Shown here one piece after another: positions 43,295 through 52,413 of a DNA stretch of 53,355 nucleotides. Origin of the DNA: an uncultured Lachnospiraceae bacterium (lineage in GTDB: Bacteria; Bacillota; Clostridia; Lachnospirales; Lachnospiraceae). The notes under the pieces were generated by a model that did no database searches, had not been told where the DNA came from, and worked only from the letters and a program-made list of their open reading frames with translations. The stretch covers positions 1 through 53,355 of the forward strand of contig CANRWO010000021.1 in assembly GCA_947643615.1 (NCBI GenBank), written 5' to 3'. Both the position numbers and the translations under genes were made by a program. Within the stretch, counting starts at the first letter, position 1. Each line of letters starts with the position of its first letter.

Positions 43295-45166
43295 ATGGGC
43301 ACCCAATCCATTGACAAATACCGTACAATATCTACCAATCAGCTGGTCAGGGCAATTGTGGAAGCGAAGAGCAGCTCGGAGCGATTTTGCTTTATTTTCG
43401 GTTCCGGTGCATCGGCATCTTCCAATATTCCCACTGGAGGCGAACTGGAACGCCGATGGATGGCGGAGATGGAAGAGAACCCCGGACTGGGGGAAATCCG
43501 GGCAGTGGCGGAAGGCCTGCGGGAAGAAGGGCATCTGGAATATGATTTTAAAGAAATAGAGGAAGCCTGGCAGAATGCCAAGGCTTCGGGAGATTTCCTT
43601 TCGAGCAAGTACTATTTTGACATATACAAGCTCCGCTTTTTCCCTAATCACAGGAACGGGTACCACTACCTTGAAAGGATAATGGCCAATGCAAAACCCA
43701 GCTTCGGCTATCATCCATTGGCCCTCATGCTGACGGACGAGGGGAAGCATAACCTTGTCATAACCACGAATTTTGACAGCTTGGTTGAAGACGCCCTGTT
43801 TTTGTATACAGACAGCAAACCCCTTGTGATCAACCATGAATTGCTTGCGGATTTTGCAGGGGACCCTAATATCAGCCGCCCTATCATCGCGAAAATTCAT
43901 CGGGGTATTTTCTTTGACCCCTTGAACAGGCCGGAGGAGACTAATGAATTAAAGGGGAAATGGCATGATGTCCTGGCCGCAGTATTTCAATGTTATACTC
44001 CCGTTGTCATAGGCTACGGTGGAGGTGACAACAGCTTGATGGAGCTTATGGCCGATGAGAATATTAGAATGAAAAACGGCATTTATTGGTGCTATGTGGA
44101 AGAATATGGGCCCCCTGCCGAGAAAATAGAGACGCTTGTGCAGCAGAAGAAGGGATATCTGGTCCGCACGGCAGGCTTTGACGCTGTGATGCTTGCCATA
44201 GGGAATGCTTTGTTCCCGGATAGGATCGGAGTACATGAGACCGAAAAGTATCTGAACAACCGCACCGGCATACAAATTGAAAATTATGAAAAGGAGTACA
44301 GGAAGCTCACGGAACGGGAGGAAAGCAGCGGCACAGCGGAACGGTGTGGGAATGCAAACAAAAGCGAGGACGAATTACAAATAGAAATCGATAAAATAAC
44401 AGATCGGGGAAACGCTTCGGAAAGCGAGCGGCAGAGGTCGGACCAAATGACGGCCTGGGACTATCGGAGACAGGCGGAGCGGTACTATAGGGCAAAGCAG
44501 TATAAGAGAGCCATTGAATTTTTTTCAAGGGCAATCCGTAAGCAGCCGAATACTTCCACATTTTATAACGACAGGGGGTGCGCCTATAGCTATTTACATG
44601 AGCATGAGAAAGCGATTTCGGATTTCAATAAGGCAATAGAAATCAACCCTGAATATTCCAACGCTTATAACAACCGTGGGTTCGAGTTCAGTACGGTGGG
44701 CGAAATGGAGAGGGCGTTTTCCGATTATGGGAGAGCAATAGAATTGGACCCTAATTATGCGGAACCTTATAATAACCGGGGAATTGCATATTGGCGCCAG
44801 GGCGAATACGAAAGGGCGTTTTTACACTATAACAAAGCCATTGAACTGAATCCGGAATATGGGAAAGCCTACTGTAACCGGGGGGTGTACTGGAATCATT
44901 TCGGCCAGTATGAAAAGGCGATTTCCGATTTGGAGAAAGCCATAGCGCTTATACCGGAGTCACCCAACCCATATAAGCACTGCGGTGTTGCATGGAAGAA
45001 GAAGGGAGATATGGAAAAGGCCCTTGCATACCTCACAAAGGCGATTAAGCTTGACCCGGAATATGAGGAAGCGTACAGGGAAAGGGCAGATGTCTTCCGC
45101 CGGATAGGAGAGGAAATAAAAGCGGCGACAGATGACAAGGCGGCAGATGACATGTCGGCAGGGTGA
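43295..45166 (+). CDS. SIR2-like domain / TPR repeat protein
   Basis: A 623-aa soluble protein. The N-terminal SIR2-like domain (about 30-330) has the nucleotide loop GSGAS (36-40), TTNFD with Asn159 and Asp161, the catalytic-type His202 in AKIHRGIFF, and GYGGGD (240-245). The conserved Asn and His are the residues needed for NAD+ cleavage in defence sirtuins such as ThsA or DSR2. A charged low-complexity linker (about 335-385) joins it to seven TPR units (about 387-610) whose phase is regular, for example NRGIAYWRQGEYERAFLHYNKAIELNPEY. The following gene encodes a membrane TPR protein only 55 bases on. I infer an NAD+-consuming, sensor-triggered role such as anti-phage abortive infection. 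The family could also be a non-defence SIR2 enzyme. Confidence 0.83.
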   Translation: MGTQSIDKYRTISTNQLVRAIVEAKSSSERFCFIFGSGASASSNIPTGGELERRWMAEMEENPGLGEIRAVAEGLREEGHLEYDFKEIEEAWQNAKASGDFLSSKYYFDIYKLRFFPNHRNGYHYLERIMANAKPSFGYHPLALMLTDEGKHNLVITTNFDSLVEDALFLYTDSKPLVINHELLADFAGDPNISRPIIAKIHRGIFFDPLNRPEETNELKGKWHDVLAAVFQCYTPVVIGYGGGDNSLMELMADENIRMKNGIYWCYVEEYGPPAEKIETLVQQKKGYLVRTAGFDAVMLAIGNALFPDRIGVHETEKYLNNRTGIQIENYEKEYRKLTEREESSGTAERCGNANKSEDELQIEIDKITDRGNASESERQRSDQMTAWDYRRQAERYYRAKQYKRAIEFFSRAIRKQPNTSTFYNDRGCAYSYLHEHEKAISDFNKAIEINPEYSNAYNNRGFEFSTVGEMERAFSDYGRAIELDPNYAEPYNNRGIAYWRQGEYERAFLHYNKAIELNPEYGKAYCNRGVYWNHFGQYEKAISDLEKAIALIPESPNPYKHCGVAWKKKGDMEKALAYLTKAIKLDPEYEEAYRERADVFRRIGEEIKAATDDKAADDMSAG

Positions 45167-45221
45167 TAGGGAAAAGGCCCTTTTGGAGATACGGATGAGC
45201 CACCTTACGGAGGAATACATA

Positions 45222-47369
45222 ATGGAAAATATCATGGAATTGATCAACGGAAATATATATTTTAATACGATATCCTTGGTGATAGGCATGATTTCATTTA
45301 TCCAGGAGGCTTTGGAGCGCTGGCGGGAGAAAAACTGGAGAAAGCTTTTTGTGGAAGCGGCAGTGTTGTCCATAGCGTTGGCAGCCTTCTGTGGGATCGT
45401 CAGTTTCTTTCCCGCCGTTTTGATCGTTGCGTTTTTTGTCCTTGGAATGACGTTCCACAGGCGGAAAAAATGTGGCGGGAACACAAAGGCAATTGTATGC
45501 GGGAAAACGGATGGACAGATACAAGACCTGCTGTCAGATGCCATGGAAGGGGAGTATGCACCCAGGCTGTTGGACTTTTCCGAGTCCTCCTTTAAAAATG
45601 CGGAGCAATGCCTTGCCGAAAACAGGCCCAAGGCTGCCATCCGTTATCTGAACGCCTGCAGGAGAAAGGAAAAGAACCAGCTGCGTTATGTGACCCGATA
45701 TGCGGATGCGCTGATTATGTTGGAAAATTATGAAGGGGCGCTGGCAAAGCTGAATTCTTTGTCCGCCAGGCAGATCAATAAGAAAAAAAGATATAAGAGC
45801 GTTATGGTCAGGAAAGCGGCATGCTATTATAACCTGAACAGGTACATGGATGAATTGGACTGCTATGACAAGATTATCGCGGCCAACTATAAACCGGAGA
45901 AATATTATTATTACAGAGGGAAAGTCAAGACAAGGCTCTTAGGAAAGTATCACTATGTGAAGGCTGCCGAAAGGGCAATCTTCGAGAGTTACGGATCCAT
46001 GCAGAGCTTTGTGGACTCGGCCCTTGGAGACTTTGAAAAGGCTTTGGAATACGGCGACAAGTACAAAGCCGAAATCCTTTCCTATCAGGGAAGCTGTTAC
46101 TATCATCTGAAGGAGCGGCAGAAGGCGCTGGATCTGTTTTATGAATCGGAGAGCCTGAGAGAAAAGTTTGAGAATAACCATGTGTATTTCGGGATCTATT
46201 TTTACGAGTCGGAGAAGTTTGGTGAAGCCAAGACCTACCTGGAAAATGGTATCGCATATGGTGCGTCGGATGAGGTGCCCTATTTATATCTGGCGAGGAT
46301 CTGCTATCAAGAGAAGGAGTATGACGAAGCCATCCGCCATGCGGCAAAAGCGCTCTCCCTCTTCTCGGGGGCGGATGAGTGCCATGGCATACAGGGTGAC
46401 TGCTACAGAGACAAAAAGATGTATGGAGAGGCAATTACGTGCTATACACGGGCAATTGATTTGAATCCCAAGGAAAGTTACTATCGGTCACGGGCCAATT
46501 GTTACTATAATAAGAGTGATTCGGAATATCGAAAAGCGCTTGATGATATTATGGAAGCAATAAAGATAAATGACTGCGAATATAACCGTGTATCGGAAAT
46601 GGTGTACCGATCGAAAATAGATCATGCGGAAGGGCGGAGCAAGGATCTGGCCGAAATAGAACAGGCCGTCAAGCCGTATGCCGAAAATGCAAAAAGGTAT
46701 AATGATATAGGACTTATTTTTTACCACTATGGCTATTTGGATGAGGCCGAAAAGTATTATAGAAAAGCCATACAACATGGAAAAAACAGCGAATCGGAAC
46801 GTTATAACCTTTCTTATATTCTGCGGGAAACCGGGCGTTTGGAAGAAGCAGTGGAGCATTTGGAAACGGCCATTGCGGCAGAACCCATGAACTTGAAATA
46901 TTATACGAGATTGGAAAAATGCTACCGGGATCTGGGAGATACCGCTAAGGAATCGGAAACGCAGTTAAAGATACGCCATTTAAAAGAAACGTACCTGAAG
47001 ATAAATAAAGAGAACGGTGACGCTGTCTATCGGTTGGGGAAGTATTATGCCGCGGAAAAGTACTATCGGTCGGCCTTGGAATATATCCCCCAGGATCCGG
47101 CGGTGCTGAACAACCTATCCTGTGTATTTTATTATCAGGAGAAATACGGCGAGGCAGTGGAGCGCCTGGAGCAGGCCATAGCAAAGAAAGGGAATTATCT
47201 GGTCTATTTTAACCTTGGGAATTGCTGCCTGCGCATGGGGGATACGGAAAGGGCGGCGTCAAATTATCGGACTTCCCAGAAGCTTTCTTCGGGATTCAGT
47301 CTTCCGGGGCAAATGCTGCAGTCCCTTGACCCGGCGGAGATCGAAATGGTGATCGACAGCCAGGCTTGA
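45222..47369 (+). CDS. Membrane-anchored TPR repeat protein
   Basis: A 715-aa protein with an N-terminal membrane region: one segment at about 13-28 and a long hydrophobic hairpin at about 44-80 (VLSIALAAFCGIVSFF, then AVLIVAFFVLGMTF). A basic HRRKKCGG follows, so the rest is probably cytoplasmic. From about residue 120 to the end it is a long series of TPR-like helical pairs (for example YGEAITCYTRAIDLNP and YLDEAEKYYRKAIQHG). No enzyme motif is seen. ATG 45222 has GGAGG nine bases upstream; the open frame reaches back to 45132 inside the SIR2 gene. It is cotranscribed with the SIR2-TPR gene, and the two may meet through their TPR arrays. Confidence 0.78.
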   Translation: MENIMELINGNIYFNTISLVIGMISFIQEALERWREKNWRKLFVEAAVLSIALAAFCGIVSFFPAVLIVAFFVLGMTFHRRKKCGGNTKAIVCGKTDGQIQDLLSDAMEGEYAPRLLDFSESSFKNAEQCLAENRPKAAIRYLNACRRKEKNQLRYVTRYADALIMLENYEGALAKLNSLSARQINKKKRYKSVMVRKAACYYNLNRYMDELDCYDKIIAANYKPEKYYYYRGKVKTRLLGKYHYVKAAERAIFESYGSMQSFVDSALGDFEKALEYGDKYKAEILSYQGSCYYHLKERQKALDLFYESESLREKFENNHVYFGIYFYESEKFGEAKTYLENGIAYGASDEVPYLYLARICYQEKEYDEAIRHAAKALSLFSGADECHGIQGDCYRDKKMYGEAITCYTRAIDLNPKESYYRSRANCYYNKSDSEYRKALDDIMEAIKINDCEYNRVSEMVYRSKIDHAEGRSKDLAEIEQAVKPYAENAKRYNDIGLIFYHYGYLDEAEKYYRKAIQHGKNSESERYNLSYILRETGRLEEAVEHLETAIAAEPMNLKYYTRLEKCYRDLGDTAKESETQLKIRHLKETYLKINKENGDAVYRLGKYYAAEKYYRSALEYIPQDPAVLNNLSCVFYYQEKYGEAVERLEQAIAKKGNYLVYFNLGNCCLRMGDTERAASNYRTSQKLSSGFSLPGQMLQSLDPAEIEMVIDSQA

Positions 47370-47398
47370 GATTTACGCCGATTTTCTTTGCCCGTTTA

Positions 47399-47427
47399 TT
47401 GACATTTTCCCTTTGGCTTGATATGAT
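47399..47427 (+). promoter_or_regulatory. Promoter of ilvN-ilvC
   Basis: Consensus TTGACA (47399-47404), 17 bases, TATGAT (47422-47427). The leader to ilvN is about 45 bases, too short for a T-box, so amino-acid control, if any, is by a protein. Confidence 0.8.
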
Positions 47428-47479
47428 AACGAAAGAGTTTTTGCAATGTGGATTCAGACAATATGGTGAGGTGCTTTAC

Positions 47480-47983
47480 ATGCAGAAGAGAGTTTTTCAA
47501 TTGTTGGTTGACAATACGTCAGGTGTCCTGAGTCGGATTTCCGGTCTCTTTTCCAGAAGAGGATATAACATAGAGAGTATCACAGCCGGCGCTACCGCCG
47601 ATTCCCGCATTACCAGGATTACCATCGTGGCATCCGGTGACGAGGAGATCCTGGAACAGATTGAGAAACAGGTGGCAAAGCTGGTGGATGTGCGGGATAT
47701 CCGTGAATTAAAGCCGGAGGAGAGCGTGTACCGGGAACTGATCATGATCAAGGTGCGGGCGACTGCGGAACAGCGGCAGAGCGTTATCGCCGTGACGGAT
47801 ATATTCCGTGCAAAGATCATAGATGTATCACCGGAGAGCCTGATGATCGAGCTCACCGGCAACCAGCAGAAGATTGATGCCTTTATCGGCCTTTTGGACG
47901 GTTATGAGATCCTTGAGATTGCCAGGACCGGTATCGCGGGTCTCAGCAGGGGGACGGATAAGGTGATCTATATAGAAGAATGA
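47480..47983 (+). CDS. ilvN: Acetolactate synthase small (regulatory) subunit
   Basis: Regulatory subunit of acetohydroxyacid synthase for branched-chain amino acids. The N-terminal ACT domain contains VDNTSGVLSRISGLFSRRGYNIESI, cut here as VDNTSGVLSRIS and RRGYNIESI, with the second domain including AKIIDVSPESLMIELTG. It is 167 aa, normal. The catalytic subunit gene (ilvB) is not next to it. ATG 47480 follows GAGGTG. Confidence 0.95.
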   Translation: MQKRVFQLLVDNTSGVLSRISGLFSRRGYNIESITAGATADSRITRITIVASGDEEILEQIEKQVAKLVDVRDIRELKPEESVYRELIMIKVRATAEQRQSVIAVTDIFRAKIIDVSPESLMIELTGNQQKIDAFIGLLDGYEILEIARTGIAGLSRGTDKVIYIEE

Positions 47984-48018
47984 TGCGTTAACTACAGGAT
48001 AGATCCTGTCGGTTATAG

Positions 48019-49110
<1,092 letters not shown>

Positions 49111-49150
49111 TCTTCCCGTTGAAAAAGCATATTGTAAAAAGAAAGTTCTG

Positions 49151-49182
49151 ACAGGGATGCTGTAAGCGGCATCCCTGTTTTA
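49151..49182 (+). terminator. Rho-independent terminator after ilvC
   Basis: ACAGGGATGC (49151-49160) pairs perfectly with GCATCCCTGT (49169-49178) around an 8-base loop, followed by TTTTAT. Confidence 0.9.
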
Positions 49183-49241
49183 TGAATGGAAACATTATTG
49201 AGGCTACAGCGAAAAAATCATGTTGAAAAAGGAGCCTGAAC

Positions 49242-51047
49242 ATGTCATCATTTGAAAAAAAATTGAGAGCGCCCAAAGGGATCGAACCGGAACACTGGTT
49301 TATAGAATGCTACCGGAAGCATCAGGGGCATCCTCTGAAAATTTTGGTGTCGCTGTATAAGGGAAATTATTATAAGTTTTTGCTGGCAATCTTCTTTTTC
49401 TTCTGTAAGCACGCCTGTGTGTGGGTGCTCCCCATCGTCACGGCCAATATCATTAATGATATTACTGCCGGAAATCCGGACAGTACCCGGCACATTATGT
49501 TTTACACACTGTTGATGGTCTTTCTGATCGTATTGAATGTGCCCATGAATTATCTGTATGTAGATTATAAGAGCCAGTCCACCCGGTATGCGGAGACGGG
49601 ACTCAGGAAGGCCCTGGTCCGCAAGCTGCAGCAGCTTTCCATATCTTTTCATATAGAGACACAGTCCGGCCGCCTGCAGTCCAAGATCATCCGGGATGTG
49701 GAGGCGGTGGAAGGGCTTTCTACCCAGATGTTTTTAAGCATTTTAAATATCGTGCTGAATATCTCGGTGGCATTGGCAGTTACGGTCCAGAGGAGCATGA
49801 TGGTGTTTTCCTTTTTCCTGGTCACCACGCCTATCGCCGCAATAACCATGGTTTCCTTCCGCAGTATTATGAAACGCAGGAACAGGGAATTCCGGAAAGA
49901 GATGGAGGAAACCTCCGCCAGGGTCATGGAAATGGTGGAGCTGATCCCTGTTACAAGAGCCCATGCCCTGGAGGAAGAGGAAGTGCAGAAGATGAGTGGG
50001 CAGCTCTTTGCCGTGGCTGAAAAAGGTTATAAGCTGGATCTGATCCAATCCCTGTTCGGCTCTGTAGGATGGGCAATCTTCCAGGTTTTCCAAGTAGTCT
50101 GTCTGTGTTTTACCGGCTTCCTTGCCTTTAAAGGCAATATCCTGGCAGGGGATATCACTTTATACCAAAGCTATTTTGCCACCATTGTCAACCAGGTATC
50201 GGCCATCATTTCCCTGGTCCCCACCATCACAAAGGGAATCGAGTCCGTCAATTCCATTGGGGAAGTGCTTCTGTCCGAGGATGTGGAGCATAATGAGGGA
50301 AAAGAACAGGTTACGGACGTGGAAGGATGCTTTTCTTTCAGGGACGTCCACTTCCGGTACCATGACGGCGAGAACGATACTCTGAACGGACTGAACCTTG
50401 AGGTCCGGAAGGGGGAAACCATTGCGCTGGTAGGGGAATCGGGCGCAGGGAAGTCCACGATTCTGAACCTGGTCAACGGCTTTTACCTGGCGGATACCGG
50501 TGAGGTGCTGCTGGACGGCCATGACCTGAGCCGGATCGACCTGCGTTCTTACCGGAAATACCTGGCAGTGGTGCCTCAGACTTCCATACTGTTTTCGGGG
50601 ACCATCCGGGAAAATATAGTATACGGCTGCGAGGATGTGACCCAGGAGAAGCTGGATCAGGTCATAGACGCGGCGAACCTGCGGGAATTGGTGGATTCCC
50701 TGCCTAAGGGACTGGACACGATGGTGGGGGAACACGGGGGAAAGCTTTCCGGCGGACAGCGCCAGCGTATTTCTATCGCCAGGGCGCTGATACGGGAACC
50801 CAAGATTATCCTGTTGGACGAAGCCACCTCAGCCCTGGACAGTATCTCCGAGAAGCTGATCCAGGAAGCGGTAAATAACCTGACCAGAAACAGGACTACG
50901 TTTATTGTGGCCCACAGGCTGTCCACCATACGGGATGCCGACCGGATCGCGGTGATCCACGGAGGGCAGTGCGTAGAGTTCGGCACTTATGACGAACTGA
51001 TGGCGAGCCGGGGAATCTTTTACAGCATGAAGCAGATACAGAGCTGA
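49242..51047 (+). CDS. ABC exporter, fused permease and ATPase
   Basis: A 601-aa half-transporter of the MsbA/LmrA type, expected to act as a dimer. Six membrane helices occupy about residues 45-320, with a hydrophilic N-terminus of about 40 residues. The nucleotide-binding domain has Walker A GESGAGKST, the Q loop PQTSILF, the signature KLSGGQRQR, Walker B IILLDEAT and the H loop AHRLST. The substrate cannot be read from the sequence. No partner gene or regulator is adjacent. ATG 49242 has AAGGAG upstream. Confidence 0.92.
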   Translation: MSSFEKKLRAPKGIEPEHWFIECYRKHQGHPLKILVSLYKGNYYKFLLAIFFFFCKHACVWVLPIVTANIINDITAGNPDSTRHIMFYTLLMVFLIVLNVPMNYLYVDYKSQSTRYAETGLRKALVRKLQQLSISFHIETQSGRLQSKIIRDVEAVEGLSTQMFLSILNIVLNISVALAVTVQRSMMVFSFFLVTTPIAAITMVSFRSIMKRRNREFRKEMEETSARVMEMVELIPVTRAHALEEEEVQKMSGQLFAVAEKGYKLDLIQSLFGSVGWAIFQVFQVVCLCFTGFLAFKGNILAGDITLYQSYFATIVNQVSAIISLVPTITKGIESVNSIGEVLLSEDVEHNEGKEQVTDVEGCFSFRDVHFRYHDGENDTLNGLNLEVRKGETIALVGESGAGKSTILNLVNGFYLADTGEVLLDGHDLSRIDLRSYRKYLAVVPQTSILFSGTIRENIVYGCEDVTQEKLDQVIDAANLRELVDSLPKGLDTMVGEHGGKLSGGQRQRISIARALIREPKIILLDEATSALDSISEKLIQEAVNNLTRNRTTFIVAHRLSTIRDADRIAVIHGGQCVEFGTYDELMASRGIFYSMKQIQS

Positions 51048-51145
51048 AAAGCATTATACGGCCGGATTGCAACTAAGCAAACATGGGCAGATTGTGCCGC
51101 CATATCTAAATATAAGTAAAATTATATAAATTATTAAAAAAATGG

Positions 51146-51174
51146 TTGAAAAATATGACTAGAACCTGTATACT
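51146..51174 (+). promoter_or_regulatory. Promoter of the tRNA-Thr gene
   Basis: TTGAAA (51146-51151), 17 bases, TATACT (51169-51174), twelve bases before the tRNA 5' end. The -10 lies within a 25-base inverted repeat (ACTAGAAC 51158-51165 with GTTCTAGT 51175-51182). Confidence 0.75.
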
Positions 51175-51185
51175 GTTCTAGTGGT

Positions 51186-51258
51186 GCTGAAATAGCTCAG
51201 TTGGTAGAGCACTTCACTCGTAATGAAGGGGTCGTGGGTTCGAGTCCCATTTTCAGCT
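51186..51258 (+). tRNA. tRNA-Thr (anticodon CGT)
   Basis: The full cloverleaf is visible: acceptor GCTGAAA with TTTCAGC, D stem GCTC/GAGC, anticodon stem CTTCA/TGAAG with loop CTCGTAA (anticodon CGT, reading ACG), T stem GTGGG/CCCAT with the loop TTCGAGT. The discriminator base is T; CCA is not encoded. Threonine tRNAs with CGT are common integration sites. Confidence 0.96.
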
Positions 51259-51288
51259 TTTTAGTTAGTTTAAAGTTTTGATTTTGAT

Positions 51289-51344
51289 ATGCTCCCTATA
51301 TAGTAGACACATGAAATATTATAAATCTACTATGTATGGAGCAT
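51289..51344. repeat. Imperfect inverted repeat after the tRNA
   Basis: The 19-base arms 51289-51307 and 51326-51344 match at 17 positions. It could be a terminator-like hairpin, a MITE or a mobile-element end. Confidence 0.55.
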
Positions 51345-51400
51345 TTCTATGTCCGGGTATACCTTATATACGGCGCTTTACATTTTCAGATTTTTATATA

Positions 51401-51504
51401 CTCCCCTACCACTTATATGGTGTTTTGGATGAGGATACCTATTCTTGATTTGTAATCCATGGTGTATGTTTAAATTTCGGATAGAATAGTTGTTGGTAGG
51501 GGAG
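51401..51504. repeat. Inverted repeat with 11-bp arms
   Basis: CTCCCCTACCA (51401-51411) is the exact reverse complement of TGGTAGGGGAG (51494-51504), enclosing 82 AT-rich bases without a gene. It may be a small mobile element or an attachment region. From the tRNA to 51590 I see no coding sequence. Confidence 0.5.
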
Positions 51505-51590
51505 GCGGGGGTGGAAATTTACGATATATAGTAGGACTTTGCGGATAGATTTGTAGAAAGTTGTGGAAATTGGTTTGTATATGGGGTACA

Positions 51591-51850
51591 ATGATAGAAG
51601 CTGGCTCTTTTACATTTTTTGGAGATGTTGCACAACAAATCTATGGCAGCCGCCTGTCATGGCGTGATTCAGGTATAGATATAAATAAAATATGGCGCTT
51701 TGACGTAAATTATCGCAATCCTGCGACAATTACGGCATTTGCAAAGGCCATAACCCAAATTAAATACTGGTGACAAGACGGAGATATGGTAGAAGCTGCT
51801 TCTCAGATTGCGGAAGGACTGTTATGCCTATGCGCTCGAGTATCTTTTGA
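51591..51850 (+). pseudogene. Fragment of a UvrD-type DNA helicase
   Basis: The frame reads IEAGSFTFFGDVAQQIYGSR, then WRFDVNYRNPATITAFA, a stretch matching the Walker B-adjacent and motif IV region of UvrD/REP-like helicases. TGA stops the frame at 51771-51773. The same frame continues after it as GDMVEAASQIAEG, which also fits, so a nonsense mutation interrupts the remnant. The N- and C-terminal parts are gone. It is probably a remnant of a defence or island helicase. Confidence 0.6.
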
Positions 51851-51891
51851 GGAAAGTAACTGTTCTAGTGTACTCACCAGATTACTTGCGC

Positions 51892-52371
51892 AGAATGAAT
51901 TTTCAGCCTGCAAGGCAGATTTCCGACGGCGTAGTGGTGGCTACGTCTAGGAAATCTAACGCTGCAGATGGAAATATTGAATCAAGTAGTGTTCCAAATG
52001 GAAAAAATGGTATTGCAATAATCAATAAGTGGCAGACTACTCTTGGACAGACTATATACACAAAGACGTTTCAGCCTAAAAATGTATCTACACAATCGCA
52101 TCAATCAAAAGAAACAGTGTCAACATCTCAACAAGTTATGACTAAAGAATCAAAAAAATTCGTGCTGAATTTTATGGACATATCCGAATTACTTGGAAAT
52201 CCACAATTTAAAACGAATATTACTATAGGCAAAGTCCTGAAAATTATTGAAGATTTGATTACTGACAAAGAAACAATCAAAAATCTTTCTAAAAAGTATA
52301 AAGTCGATCAATTATTTGTAGAACAAATAGGAAAATATGTAACGGACATAAAAGGTTATGATTTACTATAA
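51892..52371 (+). CDS. Hypothetical protein, possibly a fragment
   Basis: I do not recognise this frame. From ATG 51892 it gives about 159 aa; the open frame reaches back to 51808. The middle is a Ser/Thr/Gln-rich linker. The C-terminal 65 residues are helical and end with an HTH-like pattern (TIKNLSKKYKVDQLFVE). There is no ribosome site before the ATG. It lies between the helicase remnant and the RhuM gene, so it may be a 3' remnant of a longer island gene. Confidence 0.35.
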   Translation, partial: RMNFQPARQISDGVVVATSRKSNAADGNIESSSVPNGKNGIAIINKWQTTLGQTIYTKTFQPKNVSTQSHQSKETVSTSQQVMTKESKKFVLNFMDISELLGNPQFKTNITIGKVLKIIEDLITDKETIKNLSKKYKVDQLFVEQIGKYVTDIKGYDLL

Positions 52372-52413
52372 TAGCGCCATTAAATTATTATTTGTCTTAA
52401 TAGAGGAGAGAAC

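Noticed and set aside
42903..43338. Open frames opposite and before the SIR2 gene
   Set aside because: They run through the promoter and carry no family likeness.
47370..47479. T-box or leader peptide before ilvN
   Set aside because: The transcribed leader is only about 45 bases and has no Leu/Val/Ile-rich peptide or T-box motif.
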